From the NCBI GenBank assembly GCA_900764725.1, contig CAAFPB010000547.1:1-9388 (forward strand): DNA of 9,388 bases, written 5' to 3'. This DNA comes from an uncultured Catenibacterium sp. (GTDB lineage: Bacteria; Bacillota_I; Bacilli_A; Erysipelotrichales; Coprobacillaceae). Positions 6,815-9,388 of this stretch are shown piece after piece (within the stretch, counting starts at the first letter, position 1; each line of letters opens with the position of its first letter). The position numbers and the translations under genes are program-made. Below the pieces are notes generated by a model, which did no database searches, was not told where the DNA came from, and saw only the letters and a program-made list of their open reading frames with translations.

Positions 6815-8335
6815 TTATAGATATGTTTCTTCATCATTATTGTTGTTACTATTTGTAGGATGTGTTCTAGTTTGAGTACCAGAATTTAGAATTTGCTGGA
6901 TGATCAATAATACAGAATCCTTTAGACTGCTTTCCCATGTTGATACAGTTGGACTTAACTTCTTGAATAGAGAAAGCGCATTTTGTTTTTGATCATTCGC
7001 AGTTACACCTACTGGCATAAAGAGTGTATAGAACTTGATACTTAATTTCTTACCAATACGGGCAATATGTACAAGTATTGCCATGTGCTTGCATTCTTTA
7101 GACTGGATTAAAATACCTGGAATAGTCTCTTGACCACTACCTGACAATGCGACAAAATTCTTTGAAGTTGCTTTGACTACATTACCATATTCATAATTGA
7201 ATTTCGCATTTAAGATATTGGCAATTTCAATATTGTCAGGAAGATTAATAGGACTACTGATCAATAAGTTCTTATCTTCATCTCTCATTGCAAGAGAGTA
7301 AGATAATTTCTTTTCCTGGAATGAAAGATTATCAAAGAAGTTATTGAAATCTGCATCGCTCCATCCAATTGAAGAAACATCAAAGCTACTAGATGTTTTT
7401 GCATTATAGATGTTAGGTGCTTTACCTCCACCATTCGCAAGTGAATGTAATCTTTCCTGTGCTTTAACTGGCATCTGTACACCATTGTCTAACATATATT
7501 GAAGAACTGTTTTTTCTGAATCATAAGCTTTCAACCACATGAGTGAAGAAGCGATACCAGTAAGCTGAACATTTTTATTTGTGTATTTAAAATGAGTTAT
7601 TTTATCACGAATACTATTTTGAATGACCTTATCGCCACCCATCTGATTTTTCGCATATAATTCCGCAATGACAATATCTACATGATCAGTCTTTACAAAA
7701 TAATGAAATACATTAACAGCTCTATTAAATGACTGAGCTGAGAAAGGTTTACTGATTGCATAGAACCAGATACATCTCAAGATCATATCAATATCAGTTC
7801 CCAGTAAATTCATATAGTATCCTGTAGATTTGTATTGTTCACATTGGCTAATAATAGAATCAGCCTGTGCTTTAGTAAGAGATTGTATATTATTCCAATA
7901 ATAAGTATTGATAGTACCGTAGTTTGATTCATTCATCATCTTATTAAGAGAAAGCATCTCTATTTTATTTTTTAGTGTTTTAAACTTATTGAGTACATTC
8001 ACATAATGATTAATATCTGTAGAGTATAAAGCTTTACCGGTGAGAGACTGCAAATCTTTATTCACCTTTTTCATACTATCCACCCAAGATGCCAATTCTT
8101 TATATCTATCTGCTGGTGAATAACCACTGTTAAAAAATAGAGCTAATTGATTTTCAAAATTTTGTTTATAATTTTGATAGCAGTTTTTGCAAGATTTGAT
8201 TTTTTCTTGTCTTTCGTATTCCTGTCTTTGTTTTTCTGCTTCCCTCTTTTTTTCTTCTTTAATAGAATTCTCAATATATTCTATCCCCACACAAACAACA
8301 ATAATTCCTACTACAATCAAACAACATGTTTCCAT
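6815..8335 (-). CDS. unrecognised membrane-anchored coiled-coil protein
   Basis: I do not recognise the family of this 506-residue protein. Residues 4-20 form one hydrophobic segment, with no clear signal-peptidase site, so it is probably an anchor that leaves most of the protein on one side of the membrane. Residues 22-47 are rich in Lys, Glu, Arg and Gln and look like a coiled coil, ending in a CKNC motif (C49, C52). Residues 55-300 appear mainly helical. A linker at about 301-320 rich in Gly and Ser separates a C-terminal domain of mixed strands and helices (325-485). That domain contains FVALSGSGQE and the strand-like stretches HMAILVHIARIG and LSIKFYTLFMPVG. The end is polar with NSNNNNDEE. 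It starts 14 nt after the ATPase stop, with AGGGG 9 nt before the ATG. A scaffold or partner that holds the ATPase at the membrane is a reasonable inference, not shown. Confidence 0.7.
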   Translation of the reverse strand: METCCLIVVGIIVVCVGIEYIENSIKEEKKREAEKQRQEYERQEKIKSCKNCYQNYKQNFENQLALFFNSGYSPADRYKELASWVDSMKKVNKDLQSLTGKALYSTDINHYVNVLNKFKTLKNKIEMLSLNKMMNESNYGTINTYYWNNIQSLTKAQADSIISQCEQYKSTGYYMNLLGTDIDMILRCIWFYAISKPFSAQSFNRAVNVFHYFVKTDHVDIVIAELYAKNQMGGDKVIQNSIRDKITHFKYTNKNVQLTGIASSLMWLKAYDSEKTVLQYMLDNGVQMPVKAQERLHSLANGGGKAPNIYNAKTSSSFDVSSIGWSDADFNNFFDNLSFQEKKLSYSLAMRDEDKNLLISSPINLPDNIEIANILNAKFNYEYGNVVKATSKNFVALSGSGQETIPGILIQSKECKHMAILVHIARIGKKLSIKFYTLFMPVGVTANDQKQNALSLFKKLSPTVSTWESSLKDSVLLIIQQILNSGTQTRTHPTNSNNNNDEETYL

Positions 8336-8349
8336 ATTTCTTTACCCCT

Positions 8350-9356
8350 CTATTTAATAATAATGTTGTTTAAAGATGATTTCATAAGTTCAATATTATT
8401 TAATACTTCACTGTATTCATCTTTCATAGATTTCTTAATCTTTTTCCCTTTGAACCATAGTTCTGCAAATCTTCTGCACTTCTTTGATGCATTATCATAT
8501 TCATGCAACAACATTTCTTTTTCTGCTTTACATAAACTGATTTCTACAATATCAGAAGAATTGAGCTTTTCATAACGCTTTATAAGATTTAATACACGAT
8601 CATTGAGTGTAAATAAACATTTTTCCTGCCAGTTTCTAAATGCGACAAGAATAGATCTTTGTACAGTATTCTGAGTAAAAATAGAACGATAGAGATCTTC
8701 ATCTCTTGTAATATCATAATTTATATTTGGTGCTTTCCACTGTGCTATTTGGACAGTAAAAGGCTTTTGTGTTCTTTCATGATAAATAAGTGCTTTACCT
8801 GTTGTAAAAGATGCAATCTGTTCTAACTGTAATGGTGAAGCAGAAATAGCTGTACCAATCTGTTGTCTATCATCTTGAGATGTGAGTCTGTGTACTAGCT
8901 TTAAACCAGTATTTTTAGTAACTTCACTTGTTAATGCAGTTGGTAATTGATCCGCAATAATAATCGCTTCTCTAAGTGCTCTGACTTCTGCAAGCATTTT
9001 TACGATATAAGCAGTGGCAGATACTTTTGGATTAATAGTATCTCCGCTTTCCTGCTGCGTACTCGATGCAATAATATTATGAGCTTCTTCAATAAATAAA
9101 GCATGACGTACATCTGCTTGACCACCATGAGGATTGACTCTAAGTGATTCAAGAATATAGTGACATACAAGCAATACGAAGAAGTTCTTAGCTTGTTCTC
9201 CTAATACTTCTAGTTCTACAATTGCAGATGATGTGAGCCACTCTTCAGGTGATAAAGTAGATAAAGGTGCATTGAATAATTCTCCTGCATCCCTTTCCAT
9301 TAATCCTCCTAAACGTACCTGAAGGAGCGCTCTTACATTACCTTTAAATTCTGCAC
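8350..9356 (-). CDS. HerA/DUF87-like P-loop ATPase, 5' end missing
   Basis: The C-terminal part of a HerA/FtsK-superfamily ATPase. The frame is open past the internal Met at 9300 (AEFKGNVRALLQVRLGGL precedes it) until it meets adapter sequence, so that Met is not the start and the N-terminus with Walker A is absent. Counting from that Met, IVELEVLGEQAKNF (27-40) precedes the Walker B strand HALFIEEAHN (67-75). IIIADQLPTAL (113-123) fits the sensor strand, and LTSQDDRQQIG (139-149) resembles the HerA arginine region. FTTGKALIYH (165-174) is typical of the core end. About 125 further residues form a charged helical tail. Such hexamers drive translocation of DNA or protein. The next gene encodes a membrane-anchored protein 14 nt downstream, suggesting a membrane-linked motor rather than HerA-NurA DNA repair, but the missing half prevents subfamily assignment. 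Confidence 0.82.
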
Positions 9357-9388
9357 AGATCGGAAGAGCACACGTCTGAACTCCAGTC
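9357..9388. other. Illumina TruSeq adapter sequence (artefact)
   Basis: The final 32 bases begin AGATCGGAAGAGCACACG and match the standard TruSeq read-1 adapter from its first base. The sequence is not genomic. It shows that the contig ends in an untrimmed read and that the ATPase gene is cut here for technical reasons. Confidence 0.97.

Noticed and set aside
8147..8575. 142-residue plus-strand open frame rich in Phe and Leu
   Set aside because: It is antisense to the anchored protein and the ATPase. Its composition is what the reverse complement of a Lys/Glu-rich coiled coil gives, and it has no ribosome binding site.
1..9388. CRISPR array, tRNA, rRNA or intact insertion sequence
   Set aside because: No regularly spaced repeats, no tRNA-like cloverleaf in the gaps, and no transposase fragment were seen; the gaps are short and accounted for by promoters and terminators.

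Overview
The window is AT-rich and every gene lies on the minus strand, so the text below reads from high to low coordinates. Strong AGGAGG-type ribosome binding sites, short or overlapping gene junctions and the gene families present point to a low-GC Bacillota, probably a gut anaerobe (Clostridia or Erysipelotrichia). The lineage is inferred; there is no marker gene. TGA, TAG and TAA are all used as normal stops.

The last 32 bases (9357-9388) are not biological. They match the Illumina TruSeq adapter, so this is an assembled contig that stops inside an untrimmed read. The gene at that edge is cut by the artefact.

Region 1 (9356 to 6429): three closely spaced genes ending in a terminator. 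They are the C-terminal part of a HerA/DUF87-like P-loop ATPase, an unrecognised 506-residue protein with one N-terminal membrane anchor, and a small DUF2752 membrane protein with a CPGCGGTR motif. I know of no described system with this combination, and it is the best candidate here for something new.

Region 2 (about 6325 to 2175): an operon with a probable extended -10 promoter. It encodes an L-2-amino-thiazoline-4-carboxylate-hydrolase-family protein, a GPH-type (MelB-like) sodium or proton symporter, an M20 metallopeptidase and a GIY-YIG/DUF4357 nuclease gene. The nuclease gene is broken by an in-frame TGA at codon 42. The first three look like an uptake-and-hydrolysis module for a small amide, peptide or conjugate. 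A terminator closes the operon.

Region 3 (2174 to 18): an operon of a ketopantoate-reductase-like oxidoreductase and two class I SAM methyltransferases, joined by two ATGA overlaps. The last gene is a truncated LCM/TcmP-type methyltransferase. The promoter has good -35 and extended -10 boxes and sits between two copies of the inverted repeat GTTAG-N6-CTAAC, whose centres are 62 bp apart. This suggests control by a dimeric repressor, whose gene is not in the window.
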